A stretch of DNA of 64,000 nucleotides from Shewanella sp. MBTL60-112-B2. GTDB taxonomy: Bacteria > Pseudomonadota > Gammaproteobacteria > Enterobacterales > Shewanellaceae. The stretch lies in NCBI RefSeq assembly GCF_019655055.1, contig NZ_BPFA01000005.1, positions 62,001 to 126,000 on the forward strand, in the 5' to 3' direction. Below, piece by piece: positions 26,984-37,267 of this stretch; position 1 is the stretch's first letter, and every line of letters begins with the position of its first letter. A program made the translations under genes and the position numbers. The notes below the pieces were generated by a model that was given only the letters and a program-made list of their open reading frames with translations, made no database searches and was not told the DNA's origin.

Positions 26984-29890
26984 ATGCCGTTTTCCTTAGG
27001 TCAACGTTGGATCAGTGACACCGAATCAGAATTAGGTTTAGGTACCGTAGTTGGAGTAGAGGGTCGCATGGTGACCGTTCTTTTCCCTGCAACAGGCGAA
27101 AACAGATTGTTTTCCCGTACAGAAGCCCCACTCACTCGTGTTATTTACAACCCAGGTGATACCGTAGAAAGCCACGAAGAGTGGAAGTTGACGGTAACTG
27201 AAGTTGAAGAAAAAGATTCACTGATTATTTACCACGGCACCCATAGCGAAACTGGTGAACAAGTTAGCCTGCGCGAAACCTTGTTGAATCACAATATCCG
27301 CTTTAATAAGCCACAAGATCGTCTGTTTGCAGGTCAAATCGACCGCTTAGATAGATTCAATGTGCGCTACCAGTGCCAACTGCTACGAAATAAATTAGCG
27401 ACATCCGATCTACTGGGACTGCAAGGGCCACGTGTTGGATTGATCCCGCATCAGCAGTGGATTGCACACGAAGTCGGTCAACGTTTTGCGCCGCGCGTAT
27501 TGCTTGCCGATGAAGTAGGTCTAGGTAAGACCATCGAAGCTGGTTTGATTATCCACCAGCAACTACTGACTGGCCGCGCCGAGCGTATCTTAGTGATCGT
27601 GCCTGACACACTGCGTCATCAGTGGTTAGTAGAGATGCTGCGCCGCTTTAACCTACGCTTCTCAGTATTTGATGAAGACCGTTGTGTTGAAGCCTATGCC
27701 GATCACGACAACCCTTTCTATACCGAGCAGCTAGTGATCTGTTCACTGGATCTATTGCGTAAGAAGCGTCGTTTAGATCAAGCCCTAGATGCCGACTGGG
27801 ATCTAATGGTTGTCGATGAAGCCCATCACTTAGAGTGGTCGGAAGAAGCGCCTAGCCGTGCTTACCAAATTGTTGAAGCCTTGAGTGAAGAGATCCCTGG
27901 CGTTCTACTGCTTACCGCAACCCCCGATCAGCTAGGTCACCAGAGCCACTTTGCGCGTCTACGCCTACTAGATCCGGATCGTTTTTACGACTATGAAGCT
28001 TTCTTAAAAGAAGAAGACAGCTACAAAGACGTTGCTACAGCTGCCGACGCCCTTGCCTCTGGTGAGTCGCTATCAAGCGAATCGATTGCTAGCTTAACTG
28101 AGCTTCTGTCTGAAAAAGATATCGGTGCGTCAATCGCGCTAATTCAAGACGATGCAGCCGATGCTGATAGTCGCTTCCAAGCTCGTGACGAACTGCTACA
28201 AGATCTACTCGATCGCCACGGTACAGGTCGCGTACTTTACCGTAACAGCCGTGCATCGGTGAAAGGCTTCCCTGTGCGTAACTTGCATGTACATCCACAG
28301 AAGATGCCTGAGCAGTATGTTACTGCTTATCGCGTTAGCTCTATGATGAACAAGCACTTAGACACTAATGCTAAAGTTCGCCAAGTATTAAGCCCTGAGA
28401 AGATCTACCAAGACTTCGACAGTGGCAGTGCGGCATGGTGGAAGTTCGATCCACGTGTGGACTGGCTAATTGACTTCCTAAAGACCAACCGCAGCAAGAA
28501 AGTGCTAATTATCGCTAGCCAAGCCGAAACCGCTTTGAGCCTAGAAGAAGCCTTGCGTACTCGTGAAGGTATTCAAGCGACTGTCTTCCATGAAGGCATG
28601 TCGATCATCGAGCGCGATAAGGCCGGTGCCTACTTTGCGCAAGAGTCAGGTGGTGCACAGGCGCTTATCTGTAGTGAAATCGGTTCTGAAGGTCGTAACT
28701 TCCAGTTCGCCAGCAATCTAGTATTGTTCGATCTGCCGTTAAACCCAGATCTGCTAGAACAGCGTATCGGTCGTCTTGATCGTATTGGTCAGAAAAACGA
28801 TGTTGAGATCCACTTACCTTTCTTAGCCAATACAGCGCAAGAAAGATTGATGCAGTGGTATCACCAGGGGCTAAATGCCTTTGAGTGCACCTGTCCAAGT
28901 GGTCACATTCTGTTTAATGAATTCTCTGCTGAGCTATTAGAGACCCTGCTTAATAACGATGAAGCAGTGCTTGAAAGTCTACTAGATGGCACTAAGGCGC
29001 GTTATCAAGAACTAAAAGTGGCAATGGAACAGGGCCGCGATAAACTGCTTGAGATTAACTCTCACGGCGGCGAGCGAGCAAACCAGCTAGTGAAAACTCT
29101 GGCAGATAAAGATGAAGATACTCAGCTTATTGGCTCTGTGATCCGTCTTTGGGACATTATCGGTGTCGAGCAAGAAGATAGCGGCGAGAACGCCATTGTA
29201 TTGCACCCTAGTGAGCACATGATGTTCCCTACTTATCCTGGCTTACCAGAAGATGGTATTACCGTGACCTTCGATCGTGAGATGGCATTGTCTCGTGATG
29301 ATATTGCGCTAATCACCCAGGAGCATCCGCTAGTACAGACTGGTCTGGACTTAATCACCTCATCAGAAACTGGTACTACTAGCGTGGCAGTATTGAAGAA
29401 CAAGGCGCTACCTGCGGGTACTGTGTTCCTTGAGCTTATCTATTTAGCCGATGCCTCTGCACCTAAGTCGAGCCAGCTTTACCGTTATTTACCGCCAACA
29501 CCTATCCGTGTGTTGCTGGATAAGAACGGCAACAACCTGTCTGACAATGTGACGTACGAGAGCTTCAACAAGCAACTCAGTGCGGTTAATCGTCATATCG
29601 CCAGCAAGTTGGTTAATGCATCACAAGCTATCTTGCACCCACTATTTGCTAAGGCTGAGAGCTTTGCTACGACCCAGCTTGAAACTCTTACTCAGTGTGC
29701 TCGTGAGAAGATGACCAGCCAGCTATCTGGTGAGCTCGAACGTTTGAAGGTGCTAAAAGCGGTTAACCCTAACATCCGTGATGAAGAGCTAAGTCACTTA
29801 AGCGAACAGATGGCTGAGTTAAACCGCTACTTAGACAGCAGCCAACTACAACTCGATGCCATTAGACTCGTGTTAGTTAGCCACGCTTAA
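26984..29890 (+). CDS. rapA: RNA polymerase-associated protein RapA (Swi2/Snf2 ATPase)
   Basis: 968 residues, the same length as E. coli RapA. N-terminal tandem Tudor-like domains (about 1-110) are followed by the helicase N-lobe with Walker [14 protein letters not shown] (about 175-187) and the DEAH box VVDEAHH (about 277). The C-lobe has GSEGRNFQF and the [11 protein letters not shown] arginine-finger motif VI. The C-terminal RapA-specific region ends in a coiled-coil-like helix. RapA binds core RNA polymerase and recycles it after termination. Transcribed alone; it has its own terminator. Confidence 0.97.
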   Translation: MPFSLGQRWISDTESELGLGTVVGVEGRMVTVLFPATGENRLFSRTEAPLTRVIYNPGDTVESHEEWKLTVTEVEEKDSLIIYHGTHSETGEQVSLRETLLNHNIRFNKPQDRLFAGQIDRLDRFNVRYQCQLLRNKLATSDLLGLQGPRVGLIPHQQWIAHEVGQRFAPRVLLADEVGLGKTIEAGLIIHQQLLTGRAERILVIVPDTLRHQWLVEMLRRFNLRFSVFDEDRCVEAYADHDNPFYTEQLVICSLDLLRKKRRLDQALDADWDLMVVDEAHHLEWSEEAPSRAYQIVEALSEEIPGVLLLTATPDQLGHQSHFARLRLLDPDRFYDYEAFLKEEDSYKDVATAADALASGESLSSESIASLTELLSEKDIGASIALIQDDAADADSRFQARDELLQDLLDRHGTGRVLYRNSRASVKGFPVRNLHVHPQKMPEQYVTAYRVSSMMNKHLDTNAKVRQVLSPEKIYQDFDSGSAAWWKFDPRVDWLIDFLKTNRSKKVLIIASQAETALSLEEALRTREGIQATVFHEGMSIIERDKAGAYFAQESGGAQALICSEIGSEGRNFQFASNLVLFDLPLNPDLLEQRIGRLDRIGQKNDVEIHLPFLANTAQERLMQWYHQGLNAFECTCPSGHILFNEFSAELLETLLNNDEAVLESLLDGTKARYQELKVAMEQGRDKLLEINSHGGERANQLVKTLADKDEDTQLIGSVIRLWDIIGVEQEDSGENAIVLHPSEHMMFPTYPGLPEDGITVTFDREMALSRDDIALITQEHPLVQTGLDLITSSETGTTSVAVLKNKALPAGTVFLELIYLADASAPKSSQLYRYLPPTPIRVLLDKNGNNLSDNVTYESFNKQLSAVNRHIASKLVNASQAILHPLFAKAESFATTQLETLTQCAREKMTSQLSGELERLKVLKAVNPNIRDEELSHLSEQMAELNRYLDSSQLQLDAIRLVLVSHA

Positions 29891-29935
29891 GTCGCGCTGA
29901 CATTAGCATTGAGCTAACAGATACTTTTCCAATCC

Positions 29936-29963
29936 AAAAAGCCCTGATCATTCAGGGCTTTTT
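29936..29963 (+). terminator. Intrinsic terminator of rapA
   Basis: Perfect 12-bp stem AAAAAGCCCTGA/TCAGGGCTTTTT with a TCAT loop, about 45 nt past the stop. Confidence 0.92.
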
Positions 29964-30040
29964 AATAAGCCGGTTTTTATAAACACAGTGTAAAGGTTAT
30001 ACTGCTGGGCCTTCCTATCTCAGTGGATATGATCACCAGT

Positions 30041-30916
30041 ATGAAGTTCTCAGCTATTTTAGTTAAACCTCTTACTCTTATCAGCCTTATTTGTGGCGCT
30101 ATAACTTACACTGGCTCATTTATAGCATCGGCATCTAACGCCGATTACAGCTACCTTCCCGCTAGCGAGGTCAAGCAACTACAGGTCGAGAACCAAAGCG
30201 TTCCGGCTCTATTGCGGCCTTGGTTAGGCCACAAACAACTCGGCTTAGCCATTATCGTGCCTGCCCTAGGGGAACGCGCCGATGCTCCTGGCTTAGCGAG
30301 TTATCTAAGACGTGAGCTAAACGATGCGGGGTGGGCAACCTTAGCCCTGACACCGCCAGAGCCTGCCGACACAAGCACTGAAATAAACACAGCAATTGAA
30401 ACTGGCAATCAGCTTACTAAGCAGCCAGAGCAAGCCAGTGATAGTCAACTCACCGCAGAGCAAGTAGCTAAGACCAAACTACAGCAAGATTTTATGCTCG
30501 CCTCCATGGCGCAGCTCGATGCGCTAGGTAAACATTTTTCAGGTAAAAGAATGCTGGTGACCATGGGAGATAGTGCCAACCTAATCATAGAGCTATTAGC
30601 AAGCAAACGTCTGCCTATGCCCGATTTGTTGGTGATAGTGAATCCCTATAGCGAGCTGGAGTCGGTCAACAATGCTCTGCCTGAAAAGCTAGCCTCACTA
30701 GCCATTCCTGTATTGGATATTCAATCTAAAGATGGCACAGCGGCATCAATTTCCACTCAGCTGAAGAGGAGAAGCTTGGCGCCTGCTAATGCGCCGACTC
30801 GCTACAGTCAGCAAGTCTTAGCGCTAGACTTAACACTTGAGATGGCGTGGGATAATAGCCTCGAGTTAATTGAAGGATTTGCCAGCAGGATCAATAAAGC
30901 CTATCCAAATGGATAG
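30041..30916 (+). CDS. DUF3530-family exported protein
   Basis: 291 residues from the ATG at 30041 (MKFSAILVK). In-frame GTG 30023 and ATG 30029 are alternatives and the choice is uncertain. A signal peptide ends around ASASNA. The body has the DUF3530 layout, which resembles an alpha/beta hydrolase: LAIIVPALGERADAPGLASYLRRELNDAGW, then VTMGDSANLIIELLA in place of the nucleophile elbow, and LLVIVNPY. The elbow carries GDSAN rather than GxSxG, so hydrolase activity is unproven. The last codons form one arm of a terminator. Confidence 0.82.
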   Translation: MKFSAILVKPLTLISLICGAITYTGSFIASASNADYSYLPASEVKQLQVENQSVPALLRPWLGHKQLGLAIIVPALGERADAPGLASYLRRELNDAGWATLALTPPEPADTSTEINTAIETGNQLTKQPEQASDSQLTAEQVAKTKLQQDFMLASMAQLDALGKHFSGKRMLVTMGDSANLIIELLASKRLPMPDLLVIVNPYSELESVNNALPEKLASLAIPVLDIQSKDGTAASISTQLKRRSLAPANAPTRYSQQVLALDLTLEMAWDNSLELIEGFASRINKAYPNG

Positions 30917-30924
30917 GCTTTATT
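30893..30924. terminator. Bidirectional terminator overlapping the end of the DUF3530 gene
   Basis: Perfect 14-bp stem (30893-30906 with 30911-30924) and AAAT loop. The stop codon (30914-30916) lies inside the right arm, so the last eight codons form the hairpin. It sits between convergent genes. Confidence 0.8.
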
Positions 30925-30945
30925 CTATTAAAACCGAGTATCAAG

Positions 30946-31437
30946 TTAGTCTTTACTCAGCTTTAAGGCTCCAGCAATCAAGACTACGGTAATGCCCATA
31001 TAGAGTAGATCCAACATAGAGGTAGGCTTCATATCGGTAAAGAAAGAAAACACCTTAATAATCAACATCATTAAGATCACTTTACCCAACTTACTCTTTA
31101 ATGAATCTATGCTGCTGATAATCAAAATCTTACCACCAGCGTCACTCTTACTGGCATCTTTAAGATTACTGATAAACAACTCATATAGACCGAAAGCAAA
31201 AATAAGCAATACTGCGCCGAGTAGGAAGGTATCTAAGATCTCCACCACAACCATCACCAGATCGTTGCGCACTGCGTGGCTGCCACTGAATACATAACCA
31301 AGAATAAGCTCAATCATGTGTACAACATCTCTGAGGCCCATAGCAAAGACCACAAACGCAGCCATAATACATGACAAGACACCAAACATAACCGACAAGC
31401 GGCTGCTCCAGAGAAAACGTTCAAAAAGTTCACGCAT
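30946..31437 (-). CDS. yqhA: YqhA-family (UPF0114) inner-membrane protein
   Basis: 163 residues from the ATG at 31437 with GGAAG about 10 nt upstream. The start MRELFERFLWSSRLSVMFGVL is the family signature. Four hydrophobic segments are visible, and the cytoplasmic loop contains ILIISSIDSLKSKLGKVI, also typical. The function of UPF0114 proteins is not established. It stands alone between convergent and divergent neighbours. Confidence 0.88.
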   Translation of the reverse strand: MRELFERFLWSSRLSVMFGVLSCIMAAFVVFAMGLRDVVHMIELILGYVFSGSHAVRNDLVMVVVEILDTFLLGAVLLIFAFGLYELFISNLKDASKSDAGGKILIISSIDSLKSKLGKVILMMLIIKVFSFFTDMKPTSMLDLLYMGITVVLIAGALKLSKD

Positions 31438-31608
31438 GAGTAATAAGCTTCCAATGATTTTTAGTTGGTATACCAATAAACAATAGTAGAATTAATGTCC
31501 TACTACCGGAATCGATAAGGAATGCGAGTGTAAAAGAAGCCATTCATCACCACACTTAAAACATAAGCTTTCGTGAAGCCGATCACATTTCATATTCTCA
31601 ATTAAAAA

Positions 31609-32415
31609 TTACCAGCCAGATTGCCTGTTTTGGTAGGTTTTATCCGGCTTCTTAGTCTGCCTTAGTGCTGCAATCACTCGGTTTTTTCCCAGCAATAAGC
31701 GCACCTGATACCAAGACTCTCGGCCTAATAGCTGACGAATAGGAGCTGACCAACTTTTACTAATGCTGCGCTTAATGGCCGCATTAGCATCGGGGGATGT
31801 TTGTGCTAGCTTGCTTGCTAAAGCCGTAGCGGCTGCCATAGGGTTCTCTGCCACTTTCGTCACCAAATTCATCGATAAGGCCTGCTCAGCAGAAATAACA
31901 TCTGCTGACATTGTAAGCATAAGCGCCTGATCTCTTGGCATTAACTCTCTCAGTCCTGCAAGGCCAGCCATGTCTGGTACTAGCCCCCATTTCGCTTCCA
32001 TTATCGACATCTTGCAATCTGGTGCCGCGATTCTAAAATCTGCACCTAAGACTATTTGCATACCGCCGCCGTAACATATCCCTTCCAGCACCGCGATAAC
32101 CGGAACGGGTAATCGCCTCCAGCCGATAGAAACCCGCTGAGCAAGATTGGTGTTACCGGGAAGCAGCTTAAACAGTAATTTAACCGCATCTAACGGCGAA
32201 CTCATTACACTTTTTACATCTAAGCCTGAGCTAAAATTACCACCTTCACCAAACAACACTACCGCTGTCAGGGTTTTGTCTCGTGCTAATTTTTTTATAC
32301 AGAGATCAATTTCATGAAACAGCTCATAATTCAATGCATTATACTTATCCGGCCGATTCAGGCTCACAAAAGCAATGCCGTTATTTTTGCTGATACGTAC
32401 TAAATCATGAGTCAT
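31609..32415 (-). CDS. Crotonase / enoyl-CoA hydratase-isomerase family protein
   Basis: 268 residues from the ATG at 32415, preceded by GGAAGGG at about 8 nt; an upstream ATG at 32436 lacks such a site. The crotonase fold motifs are present: SLNRPDKYNALNYEL, the oxyanion segment FGEGGNFSSGLDVKS and CYGGGMQIVLGADFRIA, and MSIMEAKWGLVPDMAG. The Glu of the hydratase active site appears in the EAKWGL segment only in part, so the exact reaction (hydratase, isomerase or other) is open. No fatty-acid gene is adjacent. Confidence 0.88.
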   Translation of the reverse strand: MTHDLVRISKNNGIAFVSLNRPDKYNALNYELFHEIDLCIKKLARDKTLTAVVLFGEGGNFSSGLDVKSVMSSPLDAVKLLFKLLPGNTNLAQRVSIGWRRLPVPVIAVLEGICYGGGMQIVLGADFRIAAPDCKMSIMEAKWGLVPDMAGLAGLRELMPRDQALMLTMSADVISAEQALSMNLVTKVAENPMAAATALASKLAQTSPDANAAIKRSISKSWSAPIRQLLGRESWYQVRLLLGKNRVIAALRQTKKPDKTYQNRQSGW

Positions 32416-32570
32416 GTTGCTGCCCTTCCTTGCCAAGTGGTCTGTCCAGAAAGCAAAGTTAACACATTTGGAATATTTGGTTAATAGCTATAACATACAT
32501 AGGGAATATGACATTCGTCATTTTTTTGTCATCAAATAAGACTTTCTATTGGTAAGTTGATATTTAATAA

Positions 32571-32712
32571 TCGGGTCGTAGCGCATCCCCTTCTCATAAG
32601 GGATAATGTCATGGAAGCTACCCCGTAAGATTTCATTTCGAAGGCATAAGCCAAGGATTTAAAACTGAAATACAATTTTTGTATTTCAGCGGCAAGTTAT
32701 TGCTTCGAAAAT
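32571..32712. ncRNA. Structured intergenic segment upstream of the CheY-CheX gene
   Basis: The 392-bp gap before the gene at 32808 holds nested inverted repeats. GTAGC (32578-32582) pairs with GCTAC (32617-32621) around a CCCTT/AAGGG hairpin. TTTCGAAG (32636-32643) pairs with CTTCGAAA (32703-32710) around an 11-bp hairpin CTGAAATACAA/TTGTATTTCAG (32665-32689). It may be a structured leader or small RNA. It does not match the c-di-GMP riboswitch consensus. Confidence 0.35.
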
Positions 32713-32807
32713 GTGACAAGGACTTCAAACTGCGGCAACCAACGAGCATTTTAAGCTAGCCGTGAGTAACTAAGCTGTAAATGGATAAATAGGAAACAAT
32801 AATAACA

Positions 32808-33803
32808 ATGTCGCTGCCGATATTAATTTGTGATGATTCAGCGTTAGCCAGAAAACAGATGGCACGCACGCTTCCTAAAGATTGGGATGTCGAAATCACC
32901 TATGCTACTAATGGCTTAGAAGGCATTGAGGCGATCCGTGAAGGCAAAGGCGAAGTGGTCTTTCTCGATTTAAACATGCCTGTAATGGATGGCTACCAAG
33001 TCTTAGAAGCTATTCAAAAAGAAGATCTGCCCGCACTGGTTATTGTGGTTTCTGGTGATATTCAGATTAAAGCTCATGAGCGAGTCAGAAATCTAGGCGC
33101 CCTCGACTTTATTCAAAAACCTGTTAGTGCCGATGCTATTAGCCATATTCTACAAGAATACGGTATTTTAGAGTTAGCTCAGGGTATTGAACATAACCAA
33201 GGCCCCATGATCCAAGTCGATCTCCGTGACGCCTGCCAAGAGGTTGCTAACGTCGCTATGGGCCGCGCCGCAGATCTACTATCTAAGTTGTTAAATGTCT
33301 TTGTAAAACTCCCTATTCCAAACGTTAACGTACTTGAAGTCAGCGAACTTACCATGACGCTGAAGGCCACCGAGGAGCAGAGTACCGTATCGGCGCTATG
33401 CCAGGGGTTCATTGGTGCCGGTGTAGCCGGAGAAGCATTATTACTGTTCCATGATTCTTCATTTCAAGATATGGCCAAGCTAATGAAGCTTGAAAACCCA
33501 GAAGATGAAGAAACTGAAATTGAAGTCATGATAGACACGGCGAATGTGCTGATTGGCGCCTTCCTTAATGGAATATCAGAACAGTTACATATGAAGTTTA
33601 GCCAGAGCCACCCCGTTGTGCTTGGTAGACACTGTAGCGTCAATAACCTGATCAGCGAGAATTCCGATAAGTGGAGCCGCACATTGGCGATGGAAATTAA
33701 TTATCGCATCGAAGATCATGATATTCAGTGTGATTTATTACTGCTGTTTACCGAAGACTCACTGCCAACGCTAAACTATAAGCTTGGCTACTTGCTAGAT
33801 TAA
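32808..33803 (+). CDS. Response regulator with CheC/CheX-like phosphatase domain
   Basis: 331 residues. The receiver (about 1-125) has the acid pair DD in ICDDSALARKQM and phospho-Asp in VVFLDLNMPVMDG near residue 55. The C-terminal domain (about 140-330) is CheC/CheX-like, with two helix motifs CQEVANVAMGRA and MIDTANVLIGAFL. In CheC these helices carry E..N dephosphorylation sites; here the second has D in place of E. Fusions like this could regulate their own receiver or another CheY. It is followed immediately by a diguanylate cyclase gene (1-nt gap), so they form an operon. Confidence 0.88.
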   Translation: MSLPILICDDSALARKQMARTLPKDWDVEITYATNGLEGIEAIREGKGEVVFLDLNMPVMDGYQVLEAIQKEDLPALVIVVSGDIQIKAHERVRNLGALDFIQKPVSADAISHILQEYGILELAQGIEHNQGPMIQVDLRDACQEVANVAMGRAADLLSKLLNVFVKLPIPNVNVLEVSELTMTLKATEEQSTVSALCQGFIGAGVAGEALLLFHDSSFQDMAKLMKLENPEDEETEIEVMIDTANVLIGAFLNGISEQLHMKFSQSHPVVLGRHCSVNNLISENSDKWSRTLAMEINYRIEDHDIQCDLLLLFTEDSLPTLNYKLGYLLD

Positions 33804-33804
33804 A

Positions 33805-34788
33805 ATGGATATTAGGATGGCAACAGATCAGAAAGCTGTAGACAACAGCGCGATGAACGAACTCCACTGGCTAATCGATATGGTGCAAACCATAGAGGTA
33901 GGCTTAGTCGTACTTGATCGTGATTACAACATCCAGCTGTGGAACGGTTTTATGGAAAACCACAGCGGTGTAGCGCCTAATTCAATTAAAGACAAAAATC
34001 TGTTTAAACAGTTTGATTATCTACCCGCTACTTGGCTCAAGCAGAAGATGGAATCGGTTTTTCTGCTTAAGAATCGAGCATTTATCAGCTGGGAACAGAG
34101 ACCCTTTGTGTTTCAGTTCAAGAACTATCGGCCGATTACTGGTAGAGCGGACTTCATGTATCAGAACGTCACCCTGTTACCTCTGTCATCACTCACAGGT
34201 GAAGTGACCCATATCAGTATGATCGTCTATGACGTCACCGACGTGGCGATCAATAAATTACAGCTAAAGTCAGCCAATGAACGCTTTGAACATTTAAGCC
34301 AGATAGATGGACTGACTCAGCTATTTAATCGTCGTCATTGGGAATTGTGCTTACAGAAGGAGTTCGATCGTCATGCTCGCTATGGCAATGATACTAGCTT
34401 AGTAATGCTCGATATCGATCACTTCAAGTCGATCAATGACACCTACGGTCATCAAGCTGGCGATAGGGTACTGCAGAATGTGTCTCACACCATTAAAAAA
34501 TCGCTACGGGAAACCGATTGCGCCGGGCGTTATGGCGGTGAAGAGTTTGGCGTAGTGCTGGCGAATACCCCGGCAGCAAATGCGCGATTCTTTGCCGAAC
34601 GTTTGCGAAAGAAGCTCGAACAATTAGAGATCTGCTATGAAGATCACACCATTAAGATCACAGTGAGCTTAGGCATTTGCGAAATCAAGCCTGAAATCAT
34701 CGATAGTGATACTTGGTTGTCATTAGCCGATCAAGCGCTTTACCAGGCAAAAGAAGCCGGCCGCAACTGCACTATCGCTCACGAGTAA
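33805..34788 (+). CDS. PAS-GGDEF diguanylate cyclase
   Basis: 327 residues. A PAS domain (about 25-140) with the TLLPLSSLTGEVTHISMIVYDVTD end leads into a GGDEF domain (about 155-325). The active site is GGEEF in RYGGEEFGVVL near residues 242-247. An RxxD inhibitory site (RETD) lies a few residues before it, so product inhibition is expected. It makes c-di-GMP from two GTP. It begins 1 nt after the CheY-CheX stop and probably acts with it. A second possible start is the ATG at 33817, which has AGG just before it. Confidence 0.92.
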   Translation: MDIRMATDQKAVDNSAMNELHWLIDMVQTIEVGLVVLDRDYNIQLWNGFMENHSGVAPNSIKDKNLFKQFDYLPATWLKQKMESVFLLKNRAFISWEQRPFVFQFKNYRPITGRADFMYQNVTLLPLSSLTGEVTHISMIVYDVTDVAINKLQLKSANERFEHLSQIDGLTQLFNRRHWELCLQKEFDRHARYGNDTSLVMLDIDHFKSINDTYGHQAGDRVLQNVSHTIKKSLRETDCAGRYGGEEFGVVLANTPAANARFFAERLRKKLEQLEICYEDHTIKITVSLGICEIKPEIIDSDTWLSLADQALYQAKEAGRNCTIAHE

Positions 34789-34900
34789 CGCTGCGAGAAA
34801 TAGACGCTAAAAGTCAGAGTCCAATTAACATGAGTAGATCTTCAGGCAAAGCCTAATTGATGATAACCACCTGCTGAAGTAGATGGTTTAGCGCTGAAAA

Positions 34901-34932
34901 CAAAAATGCCCATCATCAGATGGGCATTTTTG
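34901..34932. terminator. Bidirectional terminator between the cyclase and rraB
   Basis: Perfect 14-bp stem CAAAAATGCCCATC/GATGGGCATTTTTG with ATCA loop, between convergent genes. Confidence 0.9.
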
Positions 34933-34954
34933 TTGGTAAGCTTATGGGCGAAAA

Positions 34955-35368
34955 CTAGTGTAGTTCTTCGTCTTCATAATCATCTTCGTCTTCGTCTCTG
35001 ACTTCTTCGCCATTTTCGTCGATGAAATAGGTACCCCAACCGTCATAATCAATTTTCTGCTTAGCCGCTAAAGTGATCATTTTCTCGCAAGCTTCATCTA
35101 GAAGATCTGTCTCTAGCTCATGGCTCGCAACGGCATCGAAGCAATAAATCACAGAGCCATCATCTAACTCCATCTCTTCGGCGTCATTGACTTCATAGCC
35201 TAGCTTGAATGCGTCAACAGCCGCCTTCTCTAAACGATCGAAGTTAGTCGATGAAAAATGATGCTCAATAGTGTACTCGGCATCGGGTAATGAACCATCG
35301 GCAAGAATCGCTTCAACGATCTCGCGGTTTTCTTGTTTCTGTTCGTTTAACTGGCGTTCAATAGACAT
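34955..35368 (-). CDS. rraB: RNase E inhibitor protein B (RraB)
   Basis: 137 residues, starting [22 protein letters not shown], with the conserved [26 protein letters not shown] segment and an acidic tail of Asp and Glu (about 125-137). RraB binds the scaffold of RNase E and alters degradosome composition. The family start and acidic end are well matched. It is 30 nt downstream of the plsC-like gene and probably co-transcribed. Confidence 0.95.
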   Translation of the reverse strand: MSIERQLNEQKQENREIVEAILADGSLPDAEYTIEHHFSSTNFDRLEKAAVDAFKLGYEVNDAEEMELDDGSVIYCFDAVASHELETDLLDEACEKMITLAAKQKIDYDGWGTYFIDENGEEVRDEDEDDYEDEELH

Positions 35369-35397
35369 CGATGACTCCTCAAAAATTTGGCGATCGA

Positions 35398-36126
35398 TTA
35401 TACCGCTTTAGTCATTAATGCAGAAGCTTCTTGATTCAACTGTGACAACTTTTCCGACATCAAAGCGTGAATGCGCTTAGAAAGCTCTTTCACTTGTGTC
35501 TTGTCGATCCCCGTCGTTTCAATCGGTTCCATCATTTCGATGATCACCACACCATTGTTCCAACGATTTAGCTTGATATGACACTGGTTTGAAGCCAATA
35601 CAGGCACCATAGGCACACCGGCTGCAATTGCGGTATAGAATGCTCCTGCTTTAAAAGGCAGCAAGCCTTGACCGCGTGATCGTGTTCCCTCTGGGAAAAT
35701 CCACACAGACAGGCACTTATCTTTGATCTTACGTGCAGTCGCAGCCATGGTATCGAATGCCTTACTACGGTTTTTACGATCGATCAAAATGTTACCCGAT
35801 AGCCAGTAGATCTGCCCAAATAACGGCATCCAGGCTAGGCTCTTTTTACCTAAGCTCACCGTGCCTTTTGGCACAACAGCGGTATGGGTAAACATATCGA
35901 AGTTATTCTGATGGTTTGCAAGGAAAATACATGGCTTATCGCCCTGCTGCTGACTGTTACGCACAATGACTTTGATACCGAGTACAGGTGCAGCCCAAGA
36001 AAACACTTTGGCGAACATGTGTACGTTATCTCGATGACGAGGACGCAAAATACAAGCTAAGCCACCGATAATAAAGGCTAATAGCAGCATGATAGACAAG
36101 ATCAAACATCTAAGGATTAACAGCAC
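35398..36126 (-). CDS. plsC: 1-acyl-sn-glycerol-3-phosphate acyltransferase (PlsC family)
   Basis: 242 residues with an N-terminal membrane anchor (about 1-26). The acyltransferase motifs are present: NHQNNFDMF (H-x4-D) near 70, then GNILIDR, and FPEGTRSRG near 142. It adds the second acyl chain to lysophosphatidate in phospholipid synthesis, at the inner membrane. Upstream of rraB. Confidence 0.93.
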   Translation of the reverse strand: MLLILRCLILSIMLLLAFIIGGLACILRPRHRDNVHMFAKVFSWAAPVLGIKVIVRNSQQQGDKPCIFLANHQNNFDMFTHTAVVPKGTVSLGKKSLAWMPLFGQIYWLSGNILIDRKNRSKAFDTMAATARKIKDKCLSVWIFPEGTRSRGQGLLPFKAGAFYTAIAAGVPMVPVLASNQCHIKLNRWNNGVVIIEMMEPIETTGIDKTQVKELSKRIHALMSEKLSQLNQEASALMTKAV

Positions 36127-36363
36127 TATAATCTCCCGCGATTTAATTGGCGCCAGTATATCACCAACTAAGTGCGACTCAATATAAATACGACTTCATT
36201 CAAATGAACATAAGTTTACACGTGTAGCCTGAAGACAGGCTAACCTTGATAAAAACCGAGCGACTCTAGCTGACATAGCTTAAGTGAACTTTAATTTCGC
36301 TCGGATTTAGCCGCAGATTTTAGCTTAGTTCCTTTATCGATAAGGTCTGACCTGACTTTAATG

Positions 36364-37155
36364 CTAGTTCATCAGCTCATTTTCTAAAGCCGAATTCCTG
36401 CTTTTTATATAAAGCATCAATCTAAATAATATTGCCGTCACAGCTAAGGTTGCCACAATGGCAGCACCGCTAGGAAGATCTAAACTCGCAGACAAGACTA
36501 AGCCAGCTACATAGCCGACTAAACCGACTAAATAGGCCCAGCCCAACTTAAATCGTCCGCTGAAATGATTCACCGCAAGCGCTGGTAAGATCAAGCTACT
36601 AAACACTAAGTACACACCTACAAGCTCAACCGATAACGTAATCACGATGGCAAAAAGCAGATAAAAAGCTCGGCCTTCGAGTAAAGCGGGTCGATAAATC
36701 AAAGCTAGCAATATCGCTGAATAGATACCGGCTGGCAGGATTAACTGACTCCAGCTCACCCACAAAATTTGGCCAGACATTAACTGTTTCAACATTTCTG
36801 CGCCATGGGGATCGTTCGACAGTAGTAACATGGCCGCTACGGCAGCAAGCACATAGAAACAGCCGATGATAGCTTCGAGTTCATCTGCCATCCGCTTTGA
36901 CAACCAAGCGATAAAGCCTGCCCCGGCGATAGCAAATAGCGCTGGCATCCACACATTGGAAAATGGCAGGGCCTCTATGTCGTGATTTAAATGGCCGACA
37001 ATTGCGCCTAAAGCTGCAACTTGGGCTATCGCCAGATCGATAAAAATAATCCCGCGCTTTAATACTTGTTGACCTAAAACAACATGGGTAGATAACACCA
37101 AGATCCCCGCTGCGAAAGCAGGTAGCAAGATAGAGAGTAGATCGAGATCAAACAT
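36364..37155 (-). CDS. znuB: Metal ABC transporter permease (ZnuB family)
   Basis: 263 residues, with eight or nine hydrophobic segments of the ABC-3 fold. The conserved GIIFIDLAIAQVAALG segment (about 33-50) and VGVYLVFSSLILPALAV (about 175-190) are present. It would form the membrane channel for zinc or manganese. It lies 112 nt after the ZnuA-like gene. An ATPase gene, which normally lies between binding protein and permease, is missing from this cluster, so it must borrow one from elsewhere. Confidence 0.9.
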   Translation of the reverse strand: MFDLDLLSILLPAFAAGILVLSTHVVLGQQVLKRGIIFIDLAIAQVAALGAIVGHLNHDIEALPFSNVWMPALFAIAGAGFIAWLSKRMADELEAIIGCFYVLAAVAAMLLLSNDPHGAEMLKQLMSGQILWVSWSQLILPAGIYSAILLALIYRPALLEGRAFYLLFAIVITLSVELVGVYLVFSSLILPALAVNHFSGRFKLGWAYLVGLVGYVAGLVLSASLDLPSGAAIVATLAVTAILFRLMLYIKSRNSALENELMN

Positions 37156-37267
37156 AGGTAGTGACTCTTATCATAATTGATAAAACTAGAACGGATCCCT
37201 AAACCGCGATCCGTCCTATTAATGCCTAATCTTGACTGATTAGGCTAGATAGCATTGCAACTTACGA

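Noticed and set aside
32571..32712. c-di-GMP riboswitch before the CheY-CheX/cyclase operon
   Set aside because: The conserved GEMM core elements were not found; only inverted repeats are seen.
36225..36242. TAGCCTG/CAGGCTA hairpin between plsC and znuB
   Set aside because: Short stem with no T-run; not enough to call a terminator.
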